Assembly (NCBI GenBank): GCA_951804985.1
Contig: OX638132.1
Span: forward strand, 2,957,529 to 3,021,528
Direction of reading: 5' to 3'
DNA length: 64,000 nucleotides
Source of the DNA: Dryomyza anilis
Lineage: Eukaryota > Arthropoda > Insecta > Diptera > Dryomyzidae
Below are positions 23,248 through 36,000 of the stretch, one piece after another. Under the pieces are notes generated by a model that was not told where the DNA came from, searched no databases, and saw only the letters and a list, made by a program, of their open reading frames with translations. Position numbers and translations under genes: made by a program. Each line of letters begins with the position of its first letter. Within the stretch, counting starts at the first letter, position 1.

Positions 23248-23770
23248 CAAAGACTATAAATATACTAAGATGTAAACTTTCGGTTTTGATGGCTTTTGAT
23301 GGTTGAAAATGATTTAAATTTGCGGTGGTCAATATGATGGTTGAGATGATATCCGTTTATCCGTGTTATGAGAATCGAAATGAGAGATGTCAGTGAAATG
23401 ACAGCTCAAAACAGCTGATTGTTGTGCATGCTAAAATTACCTATTATATATTTCTAATTTTTCTGCGATATACGAAAAGTCAATATTTTTTATTAAAATA
23501 TGAAAACATGTAGAATTTGATTATTGAACAACAAAAACAATTGACAACAAAACTAACTCAACTGAATTAAAATTGTTTTTATTTTTGTTTAATTATTTTA
23601 ATATACATTATTTTATGTAGAAATATCAGAAACTGAAGAATTTTAGTCTTCAATTTCTGATATTCTTTGAAAAAATATTCTTCTTTTCACCACCGCAAAT
23701 TTAAATAATTTTCAACAATCAAAAACCATCAAAACCGAAAGTTTACATCTTAGCATATTTATAGTCTTTG
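23248..23770. mobile_element. MITE with ~80-bp terminal inverted repeats
   Basis: CAAAGACTATAAATAT at the left end is inverted at the right (ATTTATAGTCTTTG to 23770). The arms continue through 'gatgtaaactttcggttttg' and 'aatttgcggtgg' with few mismatches. Non-coding interior. It abuts the truncated 5' end of the LINE; no clear target duplication is seen. Confidence 0.8.
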
Positions 23771-24305
23771 ATTCTGAATTACCACCGCCTTTTACTAAAA
23801 AATATTTTAACTCGAATTGAAAACAAATTCATAATAAAATGTAAAAATAATGTATTAAAAATTTAAATGCGCTTCAAACAATTATTTCTTAAACACCCTG
23901 TATATGCGTTTTTTTTTTTAAATTGTCGATTTCGAATGATTCGTGTATTTGCTATTACAGTCCGAATTTTCGAAGGTACAATTCGAAAGCGTTACTGATG
24001 AAAATGGTGATGGGTATTTTTTGGGTACTCAAATCTTAGTAATTGAGTATTTTATTTTGTATAGATATCGACTTTTGTCAATATAGCAGTGTTTACTGTT
24101 CAATTTAGCAAATTGTCGAGAAAACTATATTGGATGACAGCAAATAGACATATGATAATTTATTTATTACGTATATTAACAATAATTGGTTACCGAATAG
24201 AGTTCGAATGATAATTTAGTTTAATCAGTAATTTGGACGAATTCGTACACACCCTTAATACTGTGAGTAGCGTTTCTCAAATTAATTTGATAAACGGTCT
24301 GGATC

Positions 24306-24600
24306 ATAGTTGCCAACCAAAATTCCCACGAAAAATAAAAAAAATACCTCTTTCCAATATGACTTATTAAATTTCTACGTGGTAATTTTAGTTGATTTAA
24401 TTCTCTCACCACATGAAAATTACCACAAAAATTCCCATAGCACATGATAATTACCACAAAATTCCCACAGTTATTAAAAATTACCACAGAAAGTAAAATT
24501 AACTGAAAAATACCAGATAAATTTATAAATACCAAGAAAATTCTTAAATGAATTAAATTTGTACATAAAATTAACTGGGAATTAAAAACTACTAAGAAAA
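24306..24600. mobile_element. hAT-like element fragment (CATAGTTGCCA family)
   Basis: Starts CATAGTTGCCAACC, nearly the same terminus as the complete element at 26212-26998, and is likewise filled with 'aattaccaca' motifs (the complement of 'tgtggtaatt'). The other end is not found. Confidence 0.55.
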
Positions 24601-24898
24601 TTAATAAATTATGGAGCAATTGTCGAGAAATGCCGAGCAATTCTTTACATTATTTCAAATAAATTCAATTAAAATTTTTCGTTTTGGTACATTTCCGTAT
24701 GTCCGTTTGTTTGCTGTGCTTTGCTGTTGCAGTCAGAAGTGCTCGACAATTCCTCCACAATTACCCATGGCTCAACAGGATATTATCACCGCATCTCAGG
24801 CATTTCGGTTTGTTCTAAAATTGTTGAGGGAGTAAAACATGAGAGTCTTTATAATGTAGAGTCATTTACTTTGGCGTTTTGGGTTCCCAAGATAAGTA

Positions 24899-26193
24899 CC
24901 CAGCAAGACATGCCTTACCGAAACTCCAACACAAAGACAATATTATATTTTCTCACTCATACATAAATAATTTGAAATACATCCCTGCAGGATCAATGAT
25001 AGATATATGACCCGTAATTTTACTAGTAATGAAAACTAATATTTTTTGCGCGTCGGTTTGCCACCATTTTTTATTTGTAGGTTATTTATTACGTTTGCAA
25101 CAGTAGTCGCTACAGCAGGAGTTGAAAAAAGATGTTACTTAAATTATAAACAATTGATAAACTTTAAAAGAAAGTATATTGAAAAGAGTATTTGTATATA
25201 TTGCTTATTTATCTATTTATAATATAGATATCATCAAAGACCCTTCCATCATCTAATTTTGGTTAGTTTACTATTAAATTAACCGTTTCTAACCACAACA
25301 TTAAAACAGTTTATGTTACGTAAAATATTTCGTAAATTTACAAGGAATTTAATCGTCACTTATTACCAAAAGAACAGTGATAAACATATATTCAATTGTA
25401 TCTCATTTCAGATGAGTGAGAAAGAGATAAAAATTCACACGCACACAAAAGTTTCGGTCAATTTTATCCCGACGCTCTTAACAATGTTATAGAAACTGTT
25501 ACTGAAACTTTCAGTTTTGATACTCAGTTTTGATACTTGCCTTACCGAAACTCCAACACAAAGACAATATTGTATTTTCTCACTCATACATAAATAATTT
25601 GAAATACATCCCTGCAGGATCAATGATAGATATATGACCCATAATTTTAAAAGTAATGAAAACTAATATTTTTTGCGCGTCGGTTTGCCACCATTTTTTA
25701 TTTGTAGGTTATTTATTACGTTTGCAACAGTAGTCGCTACAGCAGGAGTTGAAAAAAGATGTTACTTAAATTATAAACAATTGATAAACTTTAAAAGAAA
25801 GTATATTGAAAAGAGTATTTGTATATATTGCTTATTTATCTTTTTATAATATAGATATCATCAAAGACCCTTCCATCATCTAATTTTGGTTAGTTTACTA
25901 TTAATTTAACCGTTTCTAACCTCAACATTAAAACAGTTTATGTTACGTAAAATATTTCGTAAATTTACAAGAAATTTAATCGTCACTTATTACCAAAAGA
26001 ACAGTGATAAACATATATTCAATTGTATCTCATTTCAGATGAGTGAGAAAGAGATAAAAATTCACACGCACACAAAAGTTTCGGTCAATTTTATCCCGAC
26101 GCTCTTAACAATGTTATAGAAACTGTTACTGAAACTTTCAGTTTTGATACTTGTAATATTACTGCTCATTTGACCGGTAGTGTTCTTGCTGGG
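24899..26193. mobile_element. Dimeric CCCAGCAAGA element
   Basis: Left end TA|CCCAGCAAGACA at 24899 and right end TCTTGCTGGG|TA to 26193 are inverted and TA-flanked. Inside, a ~635-bp unit occurs twice in tandem (about 24912-25537 and 25538-26160) with ~98% identity. The inner junction lacks both terminal repeats. A single-unit relative is at 61405-61989. Non-coding. Confidence 0.8.
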
Positions 26194-26211
26194 TATTCTA
26201 TATCTTTAAAC

Positions 26212-26998
26212 CATAGTTGCCAGTAAGTGTGGATAAATACCTTTTATTTTTTAATTGCCGTGGGTTAAAAAATACCACGGTATTTTTAAATTCAACGTGG
26301 TATTTTTTTAATTCGTGTGGTATTTAACAGCACACGTTTTAATTATGTATAATAAATATATACAATCAATTATCAAGTAATATGTCTACAAGTAAATAAT
26401 TTATGCATACAAATAATACCTAAACAAACTTAGGCGAATATTCGTAACAATCATATTCACCCCCTCAAATTTACAAAAGCGTCAATAGTTTATATAAAAA
26501 CGAACATGCCATTTTATGATAACAAAGAAATGAACATGCCACTTTATGACAACAGTTATTTTGGTGAATTTCGGTTGCGCTTGATCTTGAATGTTGTTAT
26601 GACTGGTCGTAAAAGAAAATTGCAAAAAACACTGCTGGAAGGAGATCTTAAGATATCATCGTTTTTCAAAAACAATCTGTAAGTTAAATTCATATAATTT
26701 AAATTTATAAAATAAAAAATCACACAAGAGTATAACTTTAAAAATACAAATGGTATTTTATTGTCAAAAATACACATTTTATTATTTAAGAGTCTATTTT
26801 CATAAATTAAATTTTTGGGATTTTTCGCGGTATTTTTTTATCTGTGGTATTTTTTTAATTGCGTGGGATATTTTGTGGTATTTTTAAATGGAAAAGGAAT
26901 TTTTTATTTAAAAAATACCATGGTATTTTCTGTGGTATTTTTTATTTTCTGGCGTGGGATAAAGGTATTTTGTGTGGGATACAGACCTGGCAACTATG
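26212..26998. mobile_element. hAT-like non-autonomous element
   Basis: Inverted ends CATAGTTGCCAG (26212-26223) and CTGGCAACTATG (26987-26998). Flanks CTTTAAAC and CTTTACAC form an 8-bp target duplication with one mismatch, typical of hAT. Both subterminal regions are rich in 'gtggtattttt' motifs, which look like transposase-binding repeats. No transposase. Confidence 0.75.
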
Positions 26999-27084
26999 CT
27001 TTACACGAACAAATTCCGAATACAAAATATTGGGTACCCAAAAAAAACATCACTATCTTTTTCTTCGAAGTGAACTTTTGAAGT

Positions 27085-27152
27085 TTCGAAATAGTACTGT
27101 CAAAACGCAACACTGTCGTCGTTCGTTTTTCATAGTAGAAAATTACAAGTTG
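27085..27152 (+). other. Possible 5' UTR exon ending in a strong splice donor
   Basis: Higher-complexity sequence ('aaaacgcaacactgtcgtcg') is followed by GTAAGT at 27153. It could be a first non-coding exon of a downstream gene such as the TMEM165 locus 12 kb away, but no transcript evidence is visible. Confidence 0.2.
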
Positions 27153-27309
27153 AAGTAAGTGGTTGTGGATGTGAGTTTAAGATTGGCAAATTAAATGAAT
27201 TAATTAATTAAAATCTGCAAAAACAGAACAGTGGCGAAAAGCAATATAGTGGTTTTGTGTTGTTAATAAATGAGGGGTGGGAAGTGCGTTAAAAGTTCTA
27301 ACAACTAGT

Positions 27310-27795
27310 AAGTTGTGACTTATTTTTGTATAGACGGACGGATAGATACAGAGGTGTTTTGTACGTCAGCAAGTTAACGGAAAGGCAAACAACCAGCTGT
27401 ACAACGTTTGGTGGGCTTCCTCTCGACAACAGCCCCCTCCATCCAACAAGAGCGATCGACTCGCCAACTACGCACACACACCATGCGTGCCCTCGACCGG
27501 CAATGTTCATAAATTTCACTAATTCTATTTTTATTCAAGAGCGCAGTTTAGACCCATTATGATTGTCTATTAAAAAAAATTAAAGAATACATATTGTATA
27601 ATAAGTGCTGCATCAATTGGTGGCGGTAGCTACGGCTGGCAACCATAATAACAAAGTTGACAAGGCCACCTCCCCATCATCCCCGAATCACACAAAGTTA
27701 CTGGGCGCCAGCGCAGGTGCCAATTTGTGCTTCACTTGGTTGCAACAACGTAGTTCACGTCATCATCATCATAATCGTTGCATTGATTGATCAGA
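27310..27795 (+). other. Two GC-rich exon-like patches, unidentified
   Basis: 27325-27540 and 27605-27790 are GC-richer than their surroundings and hold Pro/Thr/His-rich open frames (for example ATSPSSPNHTKLLGASAGANL at about 27660). Neither has clear flanking splice sites in a consistent frame. They could be exons, UTR or regulatory DNA of an unseen gene. Confidence 0.25.
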
Positions 27796-27849
27796 AGATC
27801 TGCGTCATCACAATTTATTACAATATAGACTGTGGTTTTTTTTCGCGCG

Positions 27850-28755
27850 TATAAATTTATAGTACAAGTTTCTTTCACAAAATTTTAGTCGGTTTAAAAC
27901 ATCAACTTATGTTTAAATTTTAACTTCACAGTGTTCTCCTAAAAATCCCAATGACCCAATGGAGTTGGATAAATCTCCAAACATTTTTCACAAAGGAGTA
28001 ATGTTCCTATATAAAAAATGCAAAAAAGGAAATGGAAGAATGTTTATATTATTATTTTAAAAACACTAATTTAACACTAATTTATCATTTCATAAATTCG
28101 GGAGAGAATAAAATTCAAAAAAATTTTAAAATTTGCAAAAATCGCAATAGAAAAATTCCCAGAGTGAATAATCTCTAAAGAATTAATGTACAGTTACGGA
28201 TAAAATTAGACAAATTTTCCGAATGTGACGATCATTTGTAATAAATTATTGTCAATATGTCTTAATTCAAAAAAGATAAACTGCGAACAGCTCAAAAATG
28301 AACTGAGCTTGGTACAATCCCTTATCCACAAAAAGTCAGTATTGAAAGCGGACAAAAAAAAAAATAGAGTCACATTAAAAATAATTAAAATTTTATATAT
28401 TTTCAATGATAAATAATTTGTAAGTATTTATTTTATAATCTCCGAAAATATATTAAAATTCAATTTTAAAAATAAAATACGTTACTTTAGAAATATGGGT
28501 CGGGCAAAGCAGTGCTCAGATGGCAAAGGTTCTCTCATTAAAATGTTAAAACATGCAAGTGATTACATTACATTGCACACAATGCGTTTTTGGCTCTAAA
28601 ACCACATTTTTGAAAAGGTAGACCATGATATTCATCATAAACTCACAATAAAACCACACTTATTTGAAACTTGATGTCGATAAAAATTCTTAACATATTC
28701 ATATACTACATTTTTCTATATCAAAACAATATGAAATTGGAAATCAGAAAAGGAA
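27850..28755. other. Intergenic stretch, nothing recognised
   Basis: AT-rich. Short frames on both strands at 28206-28416 overlap each other and have no motif. Confidence 0.4.
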
Positions 28756-28759
28756 AAAA

Positions 28760-29382
28760 AAAATTACAAAAAAAAAAACAGTTGGAAAGTTTAGATCACA
28801 TGGGAAATTTCAAAGTAGGTGTTATTATGATAGTTAAGATTATCAAAATTATAGTCGGTCTAAGCCGACTATAAATACCCTACACATATGTGTGGTTACC
28901 ATTCACAGAGGTATATAGGTCACCAGGCTATAGGAATCTTGAAAATCACTACAAACTTTCGATCGCTAAAGAATTTCCTTTCATTTGATACCCATATTTA
29001 CAAATGGGTAGGTGTACCGAATTTCGATTTTTTTTTTGAGAACCAGACGTCGTTTCGGCGGAAAACATTATTTTCATGTATTTGAGCATGGTGGCAATAT
29101 ATATTTGACCAAAAAGGTTTACCTAAGCACGTATACATTAAAATTGATCTGTAGATGTAAATTTTATATGATGTATTTATAATTGCTCTAGTTCTTCTAC
29201 TTTTTCTGTAATCGTGATTTTAACAGACATACAGAAGGACAGACGGACATAGCTAAATCGATTCATGAGGTCATGCTGATCTAGAATAAATATACTTTTC
29301 CATATCGGTGCTTCCTTCTGGGTGTTACAAACGGCGTACCAAACTGAATATACCCTTTCACTCTTAGTGTAGGGTATAAAAA
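28760..29382 (+). mobile_element. DINE-1/INE-1-like element, copy B
   Basis: Contains 'atagtcggtctaagccgac', 'ataccctacacatatgtg', 'tttgatacccatatttac', 'gacagacggacatagctaa', 'cttccttctgggtgttac' and ends 'gtgtagggtataaaaa'. Same layout as copy D at 37600-38290. Confidence 0.85.
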
Positions 29383-29882
29383 AAAATATGTATGGCAATC
29401 ATTTCAGACTTCATTGATGAATGACGTGCATGACATCATTAATGCTACATCAGCATGAATCAGTGGACATTTGTATGAAAATGTCATCAATGCTTTGCAG
29501 GGCGAAAATGCTATCGGTCATCGATGTTTCAGATCTGACATAGGGGAATCATTGGTGACATTTCCTGCTGGGATAGTTGTGATTATTTATAATATTCAAA
29601 CTCGAAAGAAAAACATTGAAACATATTTTTTCTGTTTGAAATCTGAAGAGCAACGCCTTCGCATAAAAAAAGGAAATAAAAATAAAGCAAACATATTACT
29701 TCAAACAAATTTCAAGACAATTTCTAGTGCATTACTAGTGTAGAAAGTAAGGTTTAGATATTATTGTTGTTCAAGTTTATTTTAAGTTTTGAAGAAGTGT
29801 GAAATAAAGTGTAAAAACACAAATTTTTAGCCCAAATTGATGTTTACTATACGTGATTTCGAATTTATTATTAAAGCTTGGG

Positions 29883-30166
29883 GAATTCAAAAAATATTCG
29901 CTAGGGTTTGACGAAATGTTTATTGGGTGCCGATTTAAGGTTCAAGTGATATATGAAGTATATGTACAAAATTGAGCATAATATAGGTTAAAGATCAACC
30001 GATCGTGTACATTTTTAATATCAGACAGCGTAGGTGTACACACAACCTAAGTTCTGAGCGTCATTGATCTAGCTTTTCCAGAATTGCTGTAATCGTGATT
30101 TCAACAGATAGACGGGTTTACAAACAGATGACCCCATTTACTTTTAGTGTAGGGTATAAAAACGAC
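29883..30166 (+). mobile_element. DINE-1-like 3' fragment, copy C
   Basis: Retains 'attgatctagcttttcc', 'gtaatcgtgatttcaacag' and 'gtgtagggtataaaaacg'. The 5' half is missing. The left breakpoint of the large tandem duplication (30128) lies inside it. Confidence 0.65.
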
Positions 30167-33019
30167 AAAATATTTAATAAGTAATTGTTTAGAAATTTCT
30201 GATCTTTGTAGTTTGAAATAAGTCAAAGTTTGAATTGTATACAAGAATACAATACAATCAATATATAATAAATATTTATTATAGAATTAAACGTTCGCTT
30301 AGTGTGATTTTTTGTTTGTTTTTCTATTGTTCATTTAAAGTCTTTCAATTACATTTTTCTTGTTTAAAATTATTCAATGTCGTTGTAGTAGAAACAAAAC
30401 TACCCAGTAAACAGTTATGCTGTAATATGAGCGTTTCACAATCTAATCAAGATTCAGAGTGCATCAGTTTCATTCAATTAACAACATTTTAAATTTTATG
30501 TTCAGCATAATAATATCAACATTTTATATAAAACTTTATAAAGTAAGAATTTTTATGTTTTTCATTTATTTTTTCGTCTAATAGTCTTCTGAGTACCATT
30601 GATCCCAAATTGGTAGATATTGTTGATGAGTTTGATCTATTTTTAATAAAGAATAAACTGCAAAAGCCGCTTAAATGTAATTTTATTTTTTTTTTTATTT
30701 TAATGTTTTGACACTTTAATTACATTATTTTCCTTTGAAATACCGGTTTCGGTTTCAAGTTTTAAATAGAGATTCCGACTGCTCTTGCGGTTTTAACCAA
30801 AAAGTAACCGATTCCGGTTCCAAAAATCTAAACGGTTATTTGCGATCCCTGATTTTAATTATCTATCCTATAAAATCAATACTTTGACCATTACATACAA
30901 TTTGTATGTGTTTTATTTCATTTTTAAGTTATATACCTACCAAAACAAAAACACTATAAATAGTAAAAGCCAAATTTGTTACAAATGCCAGTTTTTGCAA
31001 ACACAGCTATTTATGTATTTTTAAATATGTTCCATATTGTTTATTTCGAATTTTTCATTGGCGTTCGTTTATTTTTAAATTTTTTTGCATGCATGTATTT
31101 GTTATTTTTCCGCTTTTAGCGCTTTAGCGTGAATTTTTCATACAGTATTAATAGAAAATGTAAATATTTATAGGCTATGCGATACCGCAGTTATATTTTA
31201 TAAATTTATCTTTCAAATTATATTTTTTTCGTTGTAACTTAGTGTTTTTCCTGACGAATTATAAATTTTAGTTGACTCGCTTGCAATCCGAAAATAGTTC
31301 TTCCCAATTATTATCACGAATGTAGCTCTGCAACTTGAATCACAATGTTGTTTACAACAACTCAGAATCCACTTCATTCTGCGCAGTTAGTATAAATAGC
31401 CTCACATATTGTAACCGCACTCTTCAGATAACAGTATTTTCACAGATCTATAGAGTTTGTATTAATTCTTAAACGGTCGCACTTAAATCTTCCAAATTCA
31501 ATGGAAGATTTATAAGAACGTCACAGCCTGCAAAGGCAAACAAGTGCGCTTAAGCTTTTTCCACTTGTCGCACAGGTGCTACTCAGCCGTTTGACAGACA
31601 GGATGAAAATGTTTTTTTTTTTGGTTTTGCTTTAAATTTGCATATGGTTCGCAGAAAATTGCGAACCTCATTATCATCATCACTTAATTTACTTTTGATA
31701 ACAACGGCGCGACAGTGACTCCTTTTGTTTGTTTTTTTTTAATTATATTATATTTTATTTGTTTTTATATATTTGATTTTATTTGCTAACAACTCATAGC
31801 ATTCAACCAGTTTGACTGCAGTGAAGCAACAGACATTTATTTAGCTTAATGCTTAATGTAAATATTTAGTTGCAAATTCGCAGTATAAAAATAGAGCAAA
31901 TGCTTTATTTGCTCGTATGGTGGTCGGAATTCCTTGCGAAATTCGCACCATTCACCGCATTTAATTGTTGCACTGTTTAGTACAATTTCAGTATTGTTAC
32001 GCCGACTGATACAGCAAATTTAATTCACAAATTCTATTTGGAATTTAAACTTATTCGCATTTACGCTAAGGATTAAGTAGCATTGTGCTGTTTTGGAATT
32101 GTTTCATTTTATGTGCGCCCAATTTGAATTATATAAACTGTTGCTTTGTAGATTGATATGGCGGAGGTATTAAACTTCAAACTTTTTCCTATGTTTATCA
32201 TTTTATTATTTGAAAGTCTTTCGAAAAACATGTCAACTTTAAAATACTTCAAATGACTAACAAAAAACAGAGTGATTTTCAAACAGAGCAGGAAAAAAAG
32301 TACCATAGAGCGCTCTGAAATTGAAGTCTGAAAGGGAGGAGACTCATTTTTAAGTGTGTATAGAGATCTCAAAAAGAAAGACTTAAAGCATATAAAAAAT
32401 GAGAGTATTTAAAATGATTATAAATATAGATCTTGTGGATTTTTATGAGTGAGTTTTAGGAGTAAATCACATAGGGCGTTTTCGTAAAGGAGCAGAGGTC
32501 TGAACATGATCTCAATATGCCGAGTATTATAAAAACGAACGAAATCTGAACTCAATCAGGAAATTTCAAACGGCTTTGATAATCTGAGCAAATAAACAAA
32601 GACAAACTACGAACTCAAAATGTTCAGAGTTAAAAATAAACCCAGATCTCGTTTTGACACTCAGTTCAGAACTATTAAACGAAAACTCCCATTAATGTGA
32701 GGGTTTTTGGACTCATAAAAACCAGGTTTCGGAATCCAGGTTTCGGGATATTTAAATCCAAGTTTCGGGATATTTAATTCCAAGTTTCGGGATTTCATGT
32801 TTAGGAAGAAAAATGGCTCTATTAAGTGCTCCAATATCAATGTTTTGGGTGTGTTAAAAGTCTCAAAAATGTGAGCATTTTTGGTATCTTTAAAGATAGG
32901 TTTTGGCAGCCAAAAACAGGACTCATTTTAGAGTCATAAAAGACTTCAAATATTTGATTGGCACCACCTTTAATTTAGATTATTTTGAATAATTTAAATT
33001 AGTCCGAAATAATCGAAAA
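30128..33019. repeat. Large tandem duplication, first copy (2892 bp)
   Basis: Nearly identical to 33020-36384 once an insertion in the second copy is set aside. The copies share long exact blocks, such as one coding for an identical 87-codon spurious frame (32109-32372 and 35501-35764). Both junctions carry the 4-bp microhomology ATGA (30128, 33020, 36385). Contents are non-coding: a DINE tail, AT-rich DNA, a TATA-like site at 31391 and a short array of 'tttcgggatatttaaatcc' near 32723-32800. Confidence 0.92.
31391..31428 (+). promoter_or_regulatory. Weak core-promoter candidate (TATA + initiator)
   Basis: TATAAATA at 31391-31398, with TTCAGAT about 34 bp downstream. Spacing is slightly longer than ideal and no gene follows. 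The duplicated counterpart at 34775-34812 has TATAAAT and ATCAGAT. Confidence 0.2.
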
Positions 33020-36000
33020 ATGACCCCATTTACTTTTCGTGTAGGGTATAAAAACGACAAAATATGTAATAAGTAATTGTTTAGAAATTCCTGTTCTTTG
33101 TAGTTTTAAATAAGTCAAAGTTTGAATTGTATACAAGAATACAATACAATCAATATATAAATATTTAATAAAATAGAATTAAACGTTCGCTTAGTGTGAC
33201 TTTATGTTTGTTTTTTCTATTGTTCATTTAAAGTCTTTCAATTACATTTTTCTTGTTTAAAATTATTCAATGTCGTTGTAGTAGAAACAAAACTACCCAG
33301 TAAACAGTTATGCTGTAATATGAGCGTTTCACAATCTAATCAAGATTCAGAGTGCATCAGTTTCATTCAATTAACAACATTTTAAATTTTATGTTCAGCA
33401 TAATAATATCAACATTTTATATAAAACTTTATAAAGTAAGAATTTTTATGTTTTTCATTTATTTTTTCGTCTAATAGTCTTCTGAGTACCATTGATCCCA
33501 AATTGGTAGATATTGTTGATGAGTTTGATCTATTTTTAATAAAGAATAAACGGGTCTGGTACGATAAGTCGAAATTTAAAATATCGAAACTAAAAATACC
33601 GAAGACAAAAATGTAGAAAATAAAAATGTCGAACACAAAAAGGTTGAAATTTAAAATGCCGAAATCATTTTTAACCGAAAAATTATAGAAAATTTCGAAA
33701 TAAATGCATAGTAACAAAAATAGTGTTTCTTCTGTAAGAAAAATATTTTAGTAATCAAAACATTTAAATAAACATAATAAAATACAAAGATAAAGATTTA
33801 AATAAATAACATATTCGTAACACAGACACCAAAAATCTGAGTACGGTTGTAGCGAAAATCCAAATCTTCGTCACGAATTCAAATATTTATTTTATATTTA
33901 TTTTCAATTTCGACATTTTCTAGCTTTAAAATATTTTTTCGACATTTTTTGTTTCGGCCAAAAATTGTTTCGTCATTTTAAGGCTTTCCTAATTTCGACA
34001 ATTTTAGGTTTCGACATTTTTTTTCGACATATCGAACGGATTCCGAATAAACTGCAAAAGCCGCTTAAATGTAATTTTAATGTTTTGACACTTTAATTAC
34101 ATTATTTTCCTTTGAAATACCGGTTTCGGTTTCAAGTTTTAAATAGAGATTCCGACTACTCTTGCGGTTTTAACCAAAAAGTAACCGATTCCGGTTACTT
34201 AAATCTAACCGGTTATTTGCGATCCCTGATTTTAATTATCTATCCTATAAAATCAATACTTTGACCATTACATACAATTTGTATGTATTTTATTTCATTT
34301 TTAAGTTATATGCCTAACAAAATAAAAACTCTATAAATAGTAAAAACCAAAAGCCAAATTTGTTACAAATGCCAGTTTTTGCAAACACAGCTATTTATGT
34401 ATTTTTAAATATGTTCGATATTGTTTATTTCAAATTTTTCATTGGCGTTCGTTTATTTTTAAATTTTTTTGCATGCATGTATTTGTTATTTTTCCGCTTT
34501 TAGCGCTTTAGCGTGAATTTTTCATACAGTATTAATAGAAAATGTAAATATTTATAGGCTATGCGATAACGCAGTTATATTTTATAAATTTATCTTTCAA
34601 ATTATATTTTTTTTTGTTGAAACTTAGTGTTTTTCCTGACGAATTATAAATTTTGGTTGATTCGCTTGCAATCCGAAATAGTTCATCCCAATTATTATCA
34701 CGAATGTAGCTCTGCAACTTGAATCACAATGTTGTTTACAACAACTCAGAATCCACTTCATTCTGCGCAGTTTGTATAAATGCCTCACATATTGTAACCG
34801 CACTCATCAGATAACAATATTTGCACAGATCTATAGAGTTTGTATTAATTCTTAAACGGTCGCACTTAAATCTTCCAAATTCAATGGAAGATTTATAAGA
34901 ACGTCACAGCCTGCAAAGGCAAACAAGTGCGCTTAAGCTTTTTCCACTTGTCGCACAGGTGCTACTCAGCCGTTTGACAGACAGGATGAAAATGTTTTTT
35001 TTTTTGGTTTTGCTTTAAATTTGCATATGGTTCGCAGAAAATTGCGAACCTCATTATCATCATCACTTAATTTACTTTTGATAACAACGGCGCGACAGTG
35101 ACTCCTTTTGTTTGTTTTTTTTTAATTATATTATATTTTATTTGTTTTTATATATTTGATTTTATTTGCTAACAACTCATAGCATTCAACCAGTTTGACT
35201 GCAGTGAAGCAACAGACATTTATTTAGCTTAATGCTTAATGTAAATATTTAGTTGCAAATACGCAGTATAAAAATAGAGCAAATGCTTTATTTGCTCGTA
35301 TGGTGGTCGGAATTCCATGCGAAATTCGCTTACGCAGCACCATTCACCGCATTTAATTGTTGCACTGTTTAGCACAATTTCAGTATTGTTACGCCGACTG
35401 ATACAGCAAATTTAATTCACAAATTCTATTTGGAATTTAAACTTATTCACATTTACGCTAAGGATTAAGTAGCATTGTGCTGTTTTGGAATTGTTTCATT
35501 TTATGTGCGCCCAATTTGAATTATATAAACTGTTGCTTTGTAGATTGATATGGCGGAGGTATTAAACTTCAAACTTTTTCCTATGTTTATCATTTTATTA
35601 TTTGAAAGTCTTTCGAAAAACATGTCAACTTTAAAATACTTCAAATGACTAACAAAAAACAGAGTGATTTTCAAACAGAGCAGGAAAAAAAGTACCATAG
35701 AGCGCTCTGAAATTGAAGTCTGAAAGGGAGGAGACTCATTTTTAAGTGTGTATAGAGATCTCAAAAAGAAAGACTTAACGCATATAAAAAATGAGAGTAT
35801 TTAAAATGATTTAAATATAGATCTTTTGGGTTTTTATGAGTGAGTTTTAGGAGTAAATCACATAGGGCGTTTTCGTAAAGGAGCAGAGGTCTGAACATGA
35901 TCTCAATATGCCGAGTATTGTAAAAACGAACGAAATCTGAACTCAATCAGGAAATTTCGAACGACTTTGATAATCTGAGCAAATAAACAAAGACAAACTA

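Noticed and set aside
23892..23910. A further CACCCTGTA element end
   Set aside because: Only a single short match to the right end of 40701-41459, with no partner end found.
32109..32372. 87-aa ORF conserved identically at 35501-35764
   Set aside because: Identity is explained by the recent tandem duplication. The frame has no motif and unusual AT-driven composition.
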